A DNA stretch of 64,000 nt from Akkermansiaceae bacterium (GTDB taxonomy: Bacteria > Verrucomicrobiota > Verrucomicrobiia > Verrucomicrobiales > Akkermansiaceae). The position numbers and the translations under genes were made by a program. The notes beneath the pieces are model-generated. The model was not told where the DNA came from, did no database searches, and worked only from the letters and a program-made list of their open reading frames with translations. Location: NCBI GenBank assembly GCA_905182475.1, contig CAJJBR010000056.1:48233-112232 (forward strand), written 5' to 3'. Within the stretch, counting starts at the first letter, position 1. Every line of letters starts with the position of its first letter. Below are positions 26,622-35,293 of the stretch, piece after piece.

Positions 26622-27956
26622 TCATTTCTCCATCGCCTCGGCACGCTTGATCAATGCCTTGGCTGCATCCTGGTTCCGGCCTTCCGAGGTCCAAATCTCC
26701 GCGAGAGCCCGCATCGCGGCAGCGGATTGCTTCTTGGCACTTTTTGGGAAATTCCGAATCGCCGTCCTGAGCCGGTCTTCCGCAGCTTTTACCTGACCTT
26801 GGGCAACAAGCTCCTTTGCTGAGGCTATCATGAAAGCGGGATCCATCTCATCGGAGTCGCCCGCAAGTAGCCTCTCAGCCTCTTCAAAAAGTCTCGCAGC
26901 CCGATTCTTCGTCTCCGGGTCTTTGGCGGTAACGATCGCTAGTTTCATCATCAGATTTGCATCATCCTCGTGATCAAAAGCCGCCTTCTCCAGAAGCAAG
27001 CGCGCGGAACGGATATCGCCGTCCTCTACCATTTCCCCAGCCAGCTCAAGGAAATCCTCGGGGCTACCACCGCGAATCTTGAGCAACTCCGCCGCATGCG
27101 TCCGCGCTTCTTCCTTCAATCCCTCACGTCGATAATATTTCGCAAGGGACTCGTGAGCCAGCGCCTTCTTCGGATGTATCTCCAGAACCTCTTTCAGAAT
27201 CGCCACTCCTTGGTCGTAAAGTTTGGAAGAGAACATCAGGATCGCCTGTCTGATTTTCAGATCTAGAGACGATGGCCGCACCTCCAAATGCTGGTCGAGC
27301 ACTTCGATAGCACGATCCATTCTCCCCGTCTCACGAAAATGGTCGCTTGCCTTACGGGCAATCCCCTCCCATTCCGGATGTTCCTTAAGTGCACTTTCAA
27401 ACCTTCTGTCGATCCTTATCCCAGCTTCCTCGTCACGGCTGTCGTAGAGGCTCTTTGTCGTAGAAACATAGTAACGAACCGCATCCGGGGATTCGTTCCC
27501 CAAGCTTTCCAAAAGTTCGCGTGCACTGTTGCCGTCACCCTTCTCCCTGAGAAACCGAATCATACGCTCCACGGCAACAAACGTCCCAGGACGCGACTCC
27601 AAAAACTTCGAATACGCATCCTTCCTCAGACGGTCGGCAATTGCATCGCCCCTGCCCACGTCACCCAGAAAATCTCCATATTCCACGAGGATAGAATCGT
27701 CGTTCGGACGCGCCGCAATGGCATCCTGATAGACTTTCAGTGCACCCGCCCGGTTTTCATCGTCGAGCATTAGACGAGACATGATACGCACCAGCGGCAT
27801 CGCGGTAGGATCGGCCGAATGCGCTTTTGAATAGAACTCCTTTGCCTTGTTTCCGTTGCCCCGCAAATCCTCCAGCTTGCCATATGAAAAGTCCAGTAGG
27901 CTCCCCGCGTTCAAACCGGAGAGCATGGATAGTCCGAGCAGGATCACCTTTCGCAT
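26622..27956 (-). CDS. Secreted tetratricopeptide-repeat protein
   Basis: The start at 27956 (MRKVILLGLSMLSGLNAGSLL) gives a signal peptide and 444 residues; the longer ORF start at 28007 would overlap the response regulator and hide the signal. The rest is TPR-like helical repeats, for example AKEFYSKAHSADPTAMPLV, ALKVYQDAIAARPNDDSILV, IEVLDQHLEVRPSSLDLKI and GVAILKEVLEIHPKKALAHE. It lies 44 bp after a response regulator and sensor kinase on the same strand, so it may be made with them. It is probably a periplasmic scaffold; no partner is known. Confidence 0.8.
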   Translation of the reverse strand: MRKVILLGLSMLSGLNAGSLLDFSYGKLEDLRGNGNKAKEFYSKAHSADPTAMPLVRIMSRLMLDDENRAGALKVYQDAIAARPNDDSILVEYGDFLGDVGRGDAIADRLRKDAYSKFLESRPGTFVAVERMIRFLREKGDGNSARELLESLGNESPDAVRYYVSTTKSLYDSRDEEAGIRIDRRFESALKEHPEWEGIARKASDHFRETGRMDRAIEVLDQHLEVRPSSLDLKIRQAILMFSSKLYDQGVAILKEVLEIHPKKALAHESLAKYYRREGLKEEARTHAAELLKIRGGSPEDFLELAGEMVEDGDIRSARLLLEKAAFDHEDDANLMMKLAIVTAKDPETKNRAARLFEEAERLLAGDSDEMDPAFMIASAKELVAQGQVKAAEDRLRTAIRNFPKSAKKQSAAAMRALAEIWTSEGRNQDAAKALIKRAEAMEK

Positions 27957-27999
27957 ACACCTGATTACACCTGGATCCTTGCGATGAAAAGCAAAGTGA

Positions 28000-28653
28000 T
28001 CAGACAATCCCCTGCCGGATGGCTTTGGAAACAGCTTCTGTCTGGCTACCCACGTGCAGCATCCGGTAAACAGAGCGCAAATGCATATCGACTGTGTGCG
28101 GAGAAATGGAAAGCTGCTCAGCGATCTCCTTTTTGATGAAACCTTTCACCAGCAACTTCAGAACTTCTTCTTCACGGGCTGTCAGCGCTTCGGTCTCTTC
28201 CACCGGGCCGTGCTTTGCAAAACCGTTGAGGATCATCATAGCAATAGCACTGCTCAGAGCGGCGGCTCCGTGGATGACATCCTGGATGCCATCAAGAATT
28301 TCATCGGGATCCGCTGTTTTCAAAAGATAACCCGAGGCACCGTTGCAAATGGCGCGGTAAACTCGCTCGCGATCGTCAAAGGCGGAGAGGATCAGCACCT
28401 TGACCTCCGGCATCATCTCTCTCACCTTCACCAATACCTCAAGTCCGTCCATCCTCGGCAAACCGAGATCAAGCAGGAGGATATCCGGCCTATCCTTGGT
28501 ATATTGGAGTTTTTCGAAAAACTCGTCCGGCGAAGCGAAGTGATACGGACATTCCAGATCATCCTCCCTGTCAATCAAGCTACGTATCTGTTTTGCAAAG
28601 ACCTGATGGTCTTCAAGAATCCAGATCTTCGAGATTATTTTCGTTTCGCTCAT
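28000..28653 (-). CDS. NarL/FixJ-type response regulator
   Basis: The 217-residue protein has a receiver domain with the acidic pair E14/D15 (IWILEDHQ), phosphoacceptor Asp62 in ILLLDLGLP and Lys in YLLKTAD, and a LuxR-type helix-turn-helix domain (LTAREEEVLKLLVKGFIKKEIAEQL in part, then SPHTVDMHLRSVYRML). It overlaps the histidine kinase stop by 4 bp (ATGA), which identifies its partner. It should bind DNA as a dimer after phosphorylation; targets are unknown. Confidence 0.94.
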   Translation of the reverse strand: MSETKIISKIWILEDHQVFAKQIRSLIDREDDLECPYHFASPDEFFEKLQYTKDRPDILLLDLGLPRMDGLEVLVKVREMMPEVKVLILSAFDDRERVYRAICNGASGYLLKTADPDEILDGIQDVIHGAAALSSAIAMMILNGFAKHGPVEETEALTAREEEVLKLLVKGFIKKEIAEQLSISPHTVDMHLRSVYRMLHVGSQTEAVSKAIRQGIV

Positions 28654-30692
28654 TTCATTTGGGAGGCTGCGATCAACAAGGATCGTTTCACCGTCAGGAG
28701 AATGGTTGTACCTGTATTTTTTTCCGACTTGATGTCGAGCTTACCTTCAAGAACCCTTGCTCGCTCGTTCAGTTTCCTAACCATTCTCGGCACTTCCTTG
28801 CCATCTTTAACTACTGTCGGCAGACCCCGCCCGTTGTCGATAATTTCCAAAGCGAGCTTGTCTCCCTGATCCCAAAGCCGTATTGAAACCTTGGTTGCCT
28901 TCGAGTGCTTGAGGATATTATGAACCGCCTCTTTGTAGAAAAGGAAAAGGTGGCGCTTGGCATCCAATGAGAGTTTTGAAGCACTCTTAGAAGACTCACA
29001 CTCGATGGCGTAGTCGAATCCCCTTAGCAAGCGGCTGGCAGTTTCACGCATGCGGTGCACAAGATCTCCGATGGAGTCTTGCTTTCTTTCCAGCAGCCAC
29101 ACGATGTCACGCATTGCAAGTGAACTCTCACGGGCAATGCCTTCCACCTCGTCGAGATCCTCGCCCACTTCCGCTGGTCCGTGCAGCCTCACGAGATCCT
29201 TTCTCGCAGTGCGGGCGATCAGTGAAATACTTCCAAGATTACTACCGATATCATCGTGAAGATCTGAGGCAATCCGTTTGCGAAGCTGGTCAATTTGGTT
29301 TCTGGAAATAAGGCGGCGGCGCTCGACGATAAATACGGGTATGAGAAAGGTCAGACCCAACATCATCGCGGATCCCCAGGTTGCGTTAAGCTCGCTCTCG
29401 GCAGCCATTTGCGCGCGCATAGGTTGGAGAGCTTCGATCTCACACTCCACCCTCCACCTATCGTGCAGTTGGCTCAACCATGATCCGACCGGGATCACTT
29501 GCCGTTCACTGCCAAATCCGTTTGTTAGCGATTCGACCAGAGCGGGGCGACCTTCCAGACTGCGATCAACTTTAACTCCTGCAGCGATATTTCTCTGTCC
29601 CGACCAGACTTGAATTTCCGAAAGACCGTAGAGAAATTGGTCACTGACCATACGCGCTCTCAGACCATTGATACGAACCTCCGTCGCTGCAACGCCGTTC
29701 AGTTTAAAAAGTAACGGGGTATCGTGGTTCGTTCCCAGCATAGGATTAACCCAATGATCGACAGTTCTGAACTCCTCGCCATCACCGTTTCTCACTTGGA
29801 CGTTGAGTTCCTCAGGCAGGATTCCCGCTTCGAGCACTTCACGAACATCGAAAGGAAACAATACCAACAGATCTAGGTTTCTTTCCTCACCAAAATTCAC
29901 CGTCCAAGCGACTTCCCGCTCGGCGGCATCAACCTCGACAAGGTCGCCCCGCTCCTCCTTTTCCGCCCAATCCCCTCCTTGCCAATCGCCTAGCGGCATG
30001 CGCCCATCGGTGACTGCACTGGGATACCAAAGACCCTCTACATCGAGCGCTCCAACAGAAGAAACCTCGCAACCGAAAGACACTGGATAACCGTCGGAAA
30101 TCACGACCAGCTCTGAAAGCCCGAAAATTTCGCTTTCTCCACGCAGGTGCCCTTGGTTCACCGTAAGCCTTACAAAGCGAGCCATCGCACCCTGCCCGGC
30201 AAACTTTACCGGCATGCCGCCTGTTTCCGGGAAAAACCGATCGTCTGTCGTGTAGAGAACCCTGCGTTTATGAAAATCCTCAAACTCTGAAAATTCGATC
30301 GTGAAGCGTTTTGGGAACAAACTCTTCCTTGCCGAAAACTCCTCCTGCAACGGCACGAGGTAAAGTGCCTCAATGGGAAAGCCTTTTCCCAGATCAATGG
30401 TAACAGTGGGATCCGGATGCTCCCGGCGAACCCGAGCTCCCCGGCAGCCGATTGCAGTCTTCAAAGCATGCTCTTCATGAACAGCTAGGGACATCAGTTG
30501 CTGCATCAGAAAACCCACCCGGCTCTCAACCTTGACCAACCGCGGATTGAACAGACGAGCCACCTTCGCGATCGGGTTTGCTATAGACGTTTCTGCGTGG
30601 AGAACCACAGTGCTAGCGAAAACGACGCACATCGCGAAAACAATCCCGAGACGAACCGGCTTGCATATTTGTTGTGAGAGACTGCCCATCAC
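28650..30692 (-). CDS. Sensor histidine kinase (HisKA_3) with discoidin-like extracytoplasmic regions
   Basis: The 680-residue protein has an N-terminal hydrophobic segment (VRLGIVFAMCVVFASTVVLH), a large extracytoplasmic part (residues about 35-430), one transmembrane helix near 445 (MMLGLTFLIPVFIV), then a HisKA_3 dimerisation domain with His479 in ASDLHDDIGSNLG and an HATPase_c domain (EAVHNILKHSKATKV, IIDNGRGLP, NTGTTI). Two segments in the sensor part look like F5/8-type domains: GCRGARVRREHPDPTVTIDL then ARFVRLTVNQGHLRGESEIFGLSEL, and later VAWTVNFGEERNLDLLVLFP. It is probably a ligand sensor, perhaps for glycans. It is coupled to the response regulator. Confidence 0.88.
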   Translation of the reverse strand: MMGSLSQQICKPVRLGIVFAMCVVFASTVVLHAETSIANPIAKVARLFNPRLVKVESRVGFLMQQLMSLAVHEEHALKTAIGCRGARVRREHPDPTVTIDLGKGFPIEALYLVPLQEEFSARKSLFPKRFTIEFSEFEDFHKRRVLYTTDDRFFPETGGMPVKFAGQGAMARFVRLTVNQGHLRGESEIFGLSELVVISDGYPVSFGCEVSSVGALDVEGLWYPSAVTDGRMPLGDWQGGDWAEKEERGDLVEVDAAEREVAWTVNFGEERNLDLLVLFPFDVREVLEAGILPEELNVQVRNGDGEEFRTVDHWVNPMLGTNHDTPLLFKLNGVAATEVRINGLRARMVSDQFLYGLSEIQVWSGQRNIAAGVKVDRSLEGRPALVESLTNGFGSERQVIPVGSWLSQLHDRWRVECEIEALQPMRAQMAAESELNATWGSAMMLGLTFLIPVFIVERRRLISRNQIDQLRKRIASDLHDDIGSNLGSISLIARTARKDLVRLHGPAEVGEDLDEVEGIARESSLAMRDIVWLLERKQDSIGDLVHRMRETASRLLRGFDYAIECESSKSASKLSLDAKRHLFLFYKEAVHNILKHSKATKVSIRLWDQGDKLALEIIDNGRGLPTVVKDGKEVPRMVRKLNERARVLEGKLDIKSEKNTGTTILLTVKRSLLIAASQMK

Positions 30693-31134
30693 GTGGTCGA
30701 GAATGGTGGATTTTCAAAAATAATTAAGGTGAATTAACTGATTTTTCTAAACAAATCTAGCCCTGAGCTGTCCCACCCACTCAAAATATGATCCCCAGAA
30801 TACGAAACCCAGCCATACTCCACTAATTTTCAAGTGTTAGGGATGGATTTAAGACTGTATACTTCCACGATAAAACACTCAATCTATCCTCTCCAAGTCC
30901 AGAGCCGTAACCAAAAACCAAACAAGTGATTGTGGATATACCGAAACCGAAACCAAATTCGGCATCTGATTTTAACGCAGTCGCAGAAATTTTATCCTTG
31001 CAAAATATCTCCTCCGACAATTTGATAGAGGTTCGATCAGATTAAGAAATGGTTTGTTCGCTCTTTGTTTGACCCGTGACGCCAGGGTTAGAGGAATTGC
31101 TTTAAGAAAATTGGCGTCACTGAAATAATAGAAC
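30693..31134. other. Intergenic region upstream of the RRM gene
   Basis: This 442-bp gap between the divergent kinase and RRM genes is AT-rich and shows no convincing gene. A 65-codon minus ORF at 30823-31020 has no recognisable features. Near the RRM start, GTGACGCCA (31076-31084) is matched by TGGCGTCAC (31112-31120), a perfect 9-bp inverted repeat with a 27-base loop that ends 14 bp before the ATG. Confidence 0.6.
31076..31120 (+). promoter_or_regulatory. Inverted repeat before the RRM gene
   Basis: The 9-bp arms GTGACGCCA and TGGCGTCAC would form a stem-loop if transcribed, ending 14 bases before the start codon of the RNA-binding protein. It could be a 5' UTR control structure or an operator. 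RRM proteins of this kind are often cold-regulated, so autoregulation is possible; this is inference. Confidence 0.4.
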
Positions 31135-31539
31135 ATGGACATTTACGTGGGCAACCTGCCCTACACCGCTACCGAAGAAGAAGTTTCCGATCTCTTCGCA
31201 GAACACGGCCCAGTCGAACGGGTCAAAATCATCACCGACCGTGAAACCGGCCAATCAAAAGGCTTTGCTTTCGTGACCCTCGGCGACGAAAGCCAGCTCA
31301 ACGCTGCAATCGAAGCCCTCAATGAAAAGGATTTCCAAGGACGCGCCCTGCGTGTCAACGCATCCGAACCACGTGAACCCCGCACTGGCGGCGGCGGCGG
31401 CGGCGGTTATGGCGGCGGCGGAAACCGTGGCGGTGGCGGCGGTGGCGGCTACAAAGGCGGCGGCGGCGGCGGTGGCTACAAAGGCGGCGGTGGAAACCGC
31501 GGCGGTGGCGGCGGTGGCCGCGACGGTGGTCGCTGGTAA
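31135..31539 (+). CDS. Single-RRM RNA-binding protein with Gly-rich tail
   Basis: The 134-residue protein has one RNA recognition motif (residues 1-80) with RNP2 IYVGNL and RNP1 KGFAFVTL. A C-terminal tail of about 48 residues is almost all Gly with Arg, Tyr, Lys and Trp (for example GGGGYKGGGGGG repeats). The layout is that of cyanobacterial and verrucomicrobial Rbp proteins, related to cold response in some species. The Gly-rich GC-heavy tail is coded by repetitive GGC codons. A strong terminator follows. Confidence 0.95.
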   Translation: MDIYVGNLPYTATEEEVSDLFAEHGPVERVKIITDRETGQSKGFAFVTLGDESQLNAAIEALNEKDFQGRALRVNASEPREPRTGGGGGGGYGGGGNRGGGGGGGYKGGGGGGGYKGGGGNRGGGGGGRDGGRW

Positions 31540-31574
31540 TCACTTTACGGGAAACTAATTCCCGAAACATTCCA

Positions 31575-31613
31575 CGCCCGGCTCCTTCTCGAAGGGGTCG
31601 GGCGTTTTCTTTT
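31575..31613 (+). terminator. Rho-independent terminator after the RRM gene
   Basis: CGCCCG (31575-31580) pairs with CGGGCG (31599-31604), with further partial pairing inside (CCTT/AAGG), followed by TTTTCTTTT. It lies 36 bp after the RRM stop. Confidence 0.8.
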
Positions 31614-31618
31614 GTCCG

Positions 31619-31807
31619 CTACCTGAACTGACGCTGCTCTTCCCGATATTCATAGCCCGCACCCGCGAGCCTCGCAATCAGGATATCCTCGGAAAGCCCA
31701 TGCGTCTTTACCAGATCGTCCAGCGATTCGGAGTAGTTCCGAAGTTCGGTATTTACCAATCCCACCAGCAAATGCGCATCCATGTTTTCAAAGTTGGACA
31801 AATTCAT
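31619..31807 (-). CDS. DUF4250 family protein
   Basis: Starting at the ATG 31807 (MNLSNFENMDAHLL) this is a 62-residue protein with the DUF4250 sequence: NMDAHLLVGLVNTELRN, then ESLDDLVKTHGLSEDILI and AGYEYREEQRQFR at the end. The family is a short helical domain of unknown function. The longer ORF to 31951 has no similarity upstream. It lies 59 bp downstream of the DUF2007 gene on the same strand. Confidence 0.85.
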   Translation of the reverse strand: MNLSNFENMDAHLLVGLVNTELRNYSESLDDLVKTHGLSEDILIARLAGAGYEYREEQRQFR

Positions 31808-31866
31808 GGGCTGAAACTGACACCATCCACTGGCTCCCTGCAAGCAGGCTAATTGTTCCTTTGGAA

Positions 31867-32196
31867 TCACTGAGCTGCTCCTGGAATATTTATTCCACAA
31901 GACCAGCAGACATCGAAGTTTCCCGGATTCGTTTCTCCACACCCCGGACACGTTTTCTCAAGATCCGCCCCGACAATATTTTCTTTGTGTCTGCGACGAA
32001 TCAACTCCATCGCCCTCTCGTAGTCCTCCTCATTAATCACGCAGAGAGCTGGAAAAAACTCGGGGATCGGAATCTCGGCAAGACCCGACATTGTCAGATG
32101 TTTATTGCGCACAATGGTCGGAATGCCGGCATCTTCCAAGACGGATTGGAAATACCCGACCTTCGTATAATCCCTTTCGCGGAAGAGCTCTTTCAT
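31867..32196 (-). CDS. DUF2007 domain protein with C-terminal zinc ribbon
   Basis: The 109-residue protein has a DUF2007 region (ERDYTKVGYFQSVLEDAGIPTIV, given in part, NKHLTMSG, FPALCVINEEDYERAMELI) and a zinc ribbon at the end: CPGC about residue 88 and CWSC about residue 102, followed by GINIPGAAQ. DUF2007 domains are described as putative signal-transducing domains. It starts 31 bp upstream of DUF4250. No membrane segment is seen; it is probably cytoplasmic. Confidence 0.85.
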   Translation of the reverse strand: MKELFRERDYTKVGYFQSVLEDAGIPTIVRNKHLTMSGLAEIPIPEFFPALCVINEEDYERAMELIRRRHKENIVGADLEKTCPGCGETNPGNFDVCWSCGINIPGAAQ

Positions 32197-32316
32197 GATG
32201 GCTACGTTCTACCACAGGCAGCTAAAAGCCATTGAAAATTCACCATTTCACCCTTCACCATTGAAATACCAAAGCGATTCTTTTACTTCCTACCTAAGTG
32301 AGGCTATCAATTGTGC

Positions 32317-33219
32317 ATGACTCGAAATCCAATCGTCCCTGCCCTCGGAGCAGCTCTCCTCGTTTCCACCTACTCGCACGCCCAGGAATCGTTTAGGGAC
32401 ACCCTTCCTGAATTCGATGCACTACGCACCACATTCACCCAAACGGGAGACATGGATATCGATGGAAACCCCGGCGACCTCTCCATTTCCAATTATAAAT
32501 TAAGTTCATTTCTCTCCAAGCCAATCCCCCTGACAAGCGATCTTACACTCATCCCTATCTTTTCCTACGGCCTTACCGAACTTGATTTCGATGGGACGGG
32601 TGCTGCATTCCCGATCCAGGACGAGAATCTTCACTCGGCATCACTCTCCGCCATTTTCATCCAGAACTACCGTGATTCCCCATGGTTTGCAGTCGGCTGG
32701 ACACGCGCTGAACTGGCAACGGATTTCCAAGGGATTGACGGTGAGGATTTTACCTTCGATATCGCTCTTGGAGTTGGATACCGCGTGAATGATACATTCA
32801 CCATCGGAGCAGGTTTTGTCGTAACCAACCTCAATGGCGATGAAGAAATCTTCCCGGGTCTCAACTTCATCTGGACTCCAACTGAAAAATTTACCGCAGG
32901 AGTGTTCGGCCCCAATATTATCGCTCGCTATGATGTGAACGACTCATGGTTTGTCAGCCTGAACGGCTCGCCAGGCGGTGGAAACTGGAACATCGACAAC
33001 GCTGCAGGCCAGTCCCGCACCATCCAGCTCAGTTCCTACTGGCTCGGTATCAATACGAACCATCATATCGCAGGTAAACTCTGGTTCAGTGCAGGTGTTG
33101 GCTACACTTTTGCAAATGAGATCGAAGCTGGAGGAAACTACGGTAACGGCCCAAGCTTCTCCCGCGATATGGACGGAGCACCTCTCGCACAAATTTCCCT
33201 TAGTCTCCGCAAATGGTAA
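32317..33219 (+). CDS. Outer-membrane beta-barrel protein (DUF6268-like)
   Basis: From the ATG at 32317 (MTRNPIVPALGAALLVSTYSHA) the protein is 300 residues with a signal peptide ending near AQESF. The rest alternates hydrophobic and polar residues in strands such as LTLIPIFSYGLTELDF, WFAVGWTRAELATDF, FTFDIALGVGYRV and LWFSAGVGYTFANEIEAGG, and it ends in a strand with C-terminal Trp (AQISLSLRKW). This is the pattern of an outer-membrane barrel of about 10-12 strands. The function is unknown. A TTG at 32311 is an alternative start. Confidence 0.75.
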   Translation: MTRNPIVPALGAALLVSTYSHAQESFRDTLPEFDALRTTFTQTGDMDIDGNPGDLSISNYKLSSFLSKPIPLTSDLTLIPIFSYGLTELDFDGTGAAFPIQDENLHSASLSAIFIQNYRDSPWFAVGWTRAELATDFQGIDGEDFTFDIALGVGYRVNDTFTIGAGFVVTNLNGDEEIFPGLNFIWTPTEKFTAGVFGPNIIARYDVNDSWFVSLNGSPGGGNWNIDNAAGQSRTIQLSSYWLGINTNHHIAGKLWFSAGVGYTFANEIEAGGNYGNGPSFSRDMDGAPLAQISLSLRKW

Positions 33220-33252
33220 ACCGCAAGCCTTTCACGGTTTAGCAGATTTCTC

Positions 33253-33288
33253 AAACGGCTCCCGTCTCATGGCGGGAGCCGTTTTTCG
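33253..33288 (+). terminator. Rho-independent terminator after the outer-membrane protein
   Basis: ACGGCTCCCG (33255-33264) pairs perfectly with CGGGAGCCGT (33273-33282), loop of eight bases, followed by TTTTTCG. Confidence 0.92.
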
Positions 33289-33350
33289 TTTTGTATCCCT
33301 GCCACCGACCAGACATCCTCCCTTCAGTGCCCGCATTTTCCCAACAAAAA

Positions 33351-34230
33351 ATGGTAATGAACCTCTCCCTTGCGGTGGCGGTATTATTGCTAGGCGGGAA
33401 AGTGTTCGCTGCGGTTCTCACCGGCTCGTCAGCAATTTACTCGGATGCGGTGGAATCCGTAGTGCATGTGTTTGCTGTCGCCTTTGCCGCATGGGCTCTG
33501 CGCCTTTCCCACAAGCCCGCCGACGACACCCACCACTTCGGGCACGACAAGATCTCCTTCATATCCGCAGGTTTCGAAGGCGCAATGATCGCCGCCGCCG
33601 CCGTCCTCATCATTTATGAAGCGGGAAACCAGTTCGTCCACGGCGTGGAGATTTCGTATCTCGGACTCGGGATCGGGATCACCGCCGGAGCTGCAGTGGT
33701 GAATCTCGCCCTCGGCCTTTTCGCTCGTCAAAGTAGGCAACCGCACCTCCTCCCCTCTCCTGCGTGCAAACGGCACTCACGTGCTCACTGATGTGTGGTC
33801 GAGCGCAGCAGTTCTGGTCGCTCTCTTTCTCGTCAAAGCAACCGGCTGGGTTTGGTGGGATCCTATCGCAGCTATTTTCGCAGCACTGAACATCTTCCGG
33901 GTTGGTTTGAAATTGATCCGCGAAAGCCTGCGCGGCCTCCTCGATGAGGCCGATCCCATCATCGAACAACAGGCGCTGGATATCCTTGATCAGGAAACCT
34001 CATCCCGGAACCTAGCCTACCACAACTTCCGCCACCGCCACTCCGGTCGCTCCCATTGGGTCGAGTTCCACCTCGTCTTCCCCGATGATATGACCGTTGA
34101 AAAAGCCCACCACGAGGCCACGGAAATCGAAGCAACCGTGGCAAAACTCATCGCGCCTGAAGGCCGTGTCATCACCCATCTCGAACCCCGCTCATCCGAG
34201 CAACGCATCGAGACTTGGGAAAAGCCGTGA
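33351..34230 (+). pseudogene. Cation diffusion facilitator transporter with one apparent frameshift
   Basis: The first frame (from ATG 33351) has the CDF start: AVLLLGGKVFAAVLTGSSAIYSDAVESVVHVF with the metal-binding Asp, HHFGHDKISF and helices up to LALGLF. At about 33723 the frame changes: the second frame continues LVKVGNRTSSPLLRANGTHVLTDVWSSAAVLVALFL (shown in part) to the cytoplasmic domain ending 34230. Removing the G at 33723 makes LALGLFLVKVG, an ordinary CDF sequence. So a one-base insertion splits an otherwise intact zinc/iron efflux gene of about 292 residues. It may be a true mutation or a sequencing error. Confidence 0.85.
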
Positions 34231-34243
34231 GGAAAGATTCCCC

Positions 34244-34573
34244 CTACCCGATCATAATCTTGTATGCCCAGAAGAGCATCAGCAGCGTCCCAGTTGCGAG
34301 CAGCATCATCATCGCCAGGCTGTGGCGCTGGGTGCGGAGGACGTTCTCAATCTGACCGCGGCTGAGACTTTGCTCAAAGCGATTGATTTTCTGCCGCTCT
34401 TTGATCTCCGCCATAGGAGGCATCGTGCAATCGCGCTCTTTTTTCTCCAGAGCCAGTTTCGCCGGAAGTTTCACAAATTCACGGTGGGCTTGCTCCAGCT
34501 TCCGCTCCTTTTCACGAATGGCTATGAGTTCGCCTTCTTCTTTAAAGAGACTTGCCTGTTTGAGTTTTGCCAT
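34244..34573 (-). CDS. Coiled-coil protein with C-terminal membrane anchor
   Basis: The 109-residue protein has a charged helical body rich in Lys and Glu (AIREKERKLEQAHREFVKL) and one hydrophobic helix at the end (SLAMMMLLATGTLLMLFWAY) with only five residues after it, so it is tail-anchored. I do not recognise a family. It follows the larger coiled-coil gene by 4 bp, and both proteins share the layout helix bundle plus terminal anchor, which suggests a complex. The convergent CDF pseudogene ends 14 bp away. Confidence 0.65.
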   Translation of the reverse strand: MAKLKQASLFKEEGELIAIREKERKLEQAHREFVKLPAKLALEKKERDCTMPPMAEIKERQKINRFEQSLSRGQIENVLRTQRHSLAMMMLLATGTLLMLFWAYKIMIG

Positions 34574-34577
34574 GGTG

Positions 34578-35207
34578 CTACTTGATTAGGTAAACGATGA
34601 GTGCGAGCCCGCCGAGAACCACGATAGGTAAGTTAAACGCCAGTCCGTTCATGAACTGGGCTTTGAATTCAGTTTCGCCCGCACGCGCCTTGACCCTGCG
34701 GCGTCCGCCTTTAGAGGCACCCCCGAAGATGCCGCCCGAGCGAGTCCCTTCGAAATAAGCTGCAGCCTGGTCGTATTCATCTGCTGCCAGATCCGTGACG
34801 ATAGTCGCCTTGTCGAGTTTCTCGTGGAGATTGTCACGAGTCCATTTTTCGGGATCGTGCTTCTGGATCTTGTCGAGATGCTCCGCAAAGCAAGTACGGC
34901 ACTGCTCAAGGTGGTCGGTCTCCTCCCGAACTTCATACAGCTCGCGATCGATCAGCGTGATGGTCGAAGACAATTTTTCAGTAAGCTCCACCTGCTGGGA
35001 AAGGAATGCGCGCTTGCGGCTGGTCAGCTCTTCAAGTTCGTGCTTTTTGCGCTCCAGTTCTTCACGCTCCTGCTGGATCCGCTCCAGTTCGAGCTGGGCG
35101 CTTTTGATCTTATCGTCGTAGTCGTCCTCGCGCTTTCCGCGCTTCGGAATTTCCATTTGTTTGGAACGGACATTGATTGGGTGGGTGTATTCGGAGGAAG
35201 CAGGCAT
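34578..35207 (-). CDS. Coiled-coil tail-anchored protein
   Basis: From the ATG at 35207 (MPASSEYTHPINVRSK) the protein is 209 residues. Residues about 30-115 form a long coiled coil (LELERIQQEREELERKKHE, ITLIDRELYEVREETDHLEQ), with CRTC after it. A flexible basic part (GGASKGGRRRVKARAGE) leads to a C-terminal hydrophobic helix (LAFNLPIVVLGGLALIVYLI). It is probably anchored in the inner membrane with the bulk in the cytoplasm. The role is unknown. It is coupled to the next, smaller tail-anchored gene. Confidence 0.65.
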   Translation of the reverse strand: MPASSEYTHPINVRSKQMEIPKRGKREDDYDDKIKSAQLELERIQQEREELERKKHELEELTSRKRAFLSQQVELTEKLSSTITLIDRELYEVREETDHLEQCRTCFAEHLDKIQKHDPEKWTRDNLHEKLDKATIVTDLAADEYDQAAAYFEGTRSGGIFGGASKGGRRRVKARAGETEFKAQFMNGLAFNLPIVVLGGLALIVYLIK

Positions 35208-35293
35208 AGGAAAAAGGAAATACAGTTCGTATCTCTTAATCAATTTCCTTACTCAATGCCAGCGAAATATTCAAGAAACATGAAACAGATTGA

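Noticed and set aside
30823..31020. 65-codon minus ORF between the kinase and RRM genes
   Set aside because: No domain, no signal, AT-rich composition unlike neighbouring genes.
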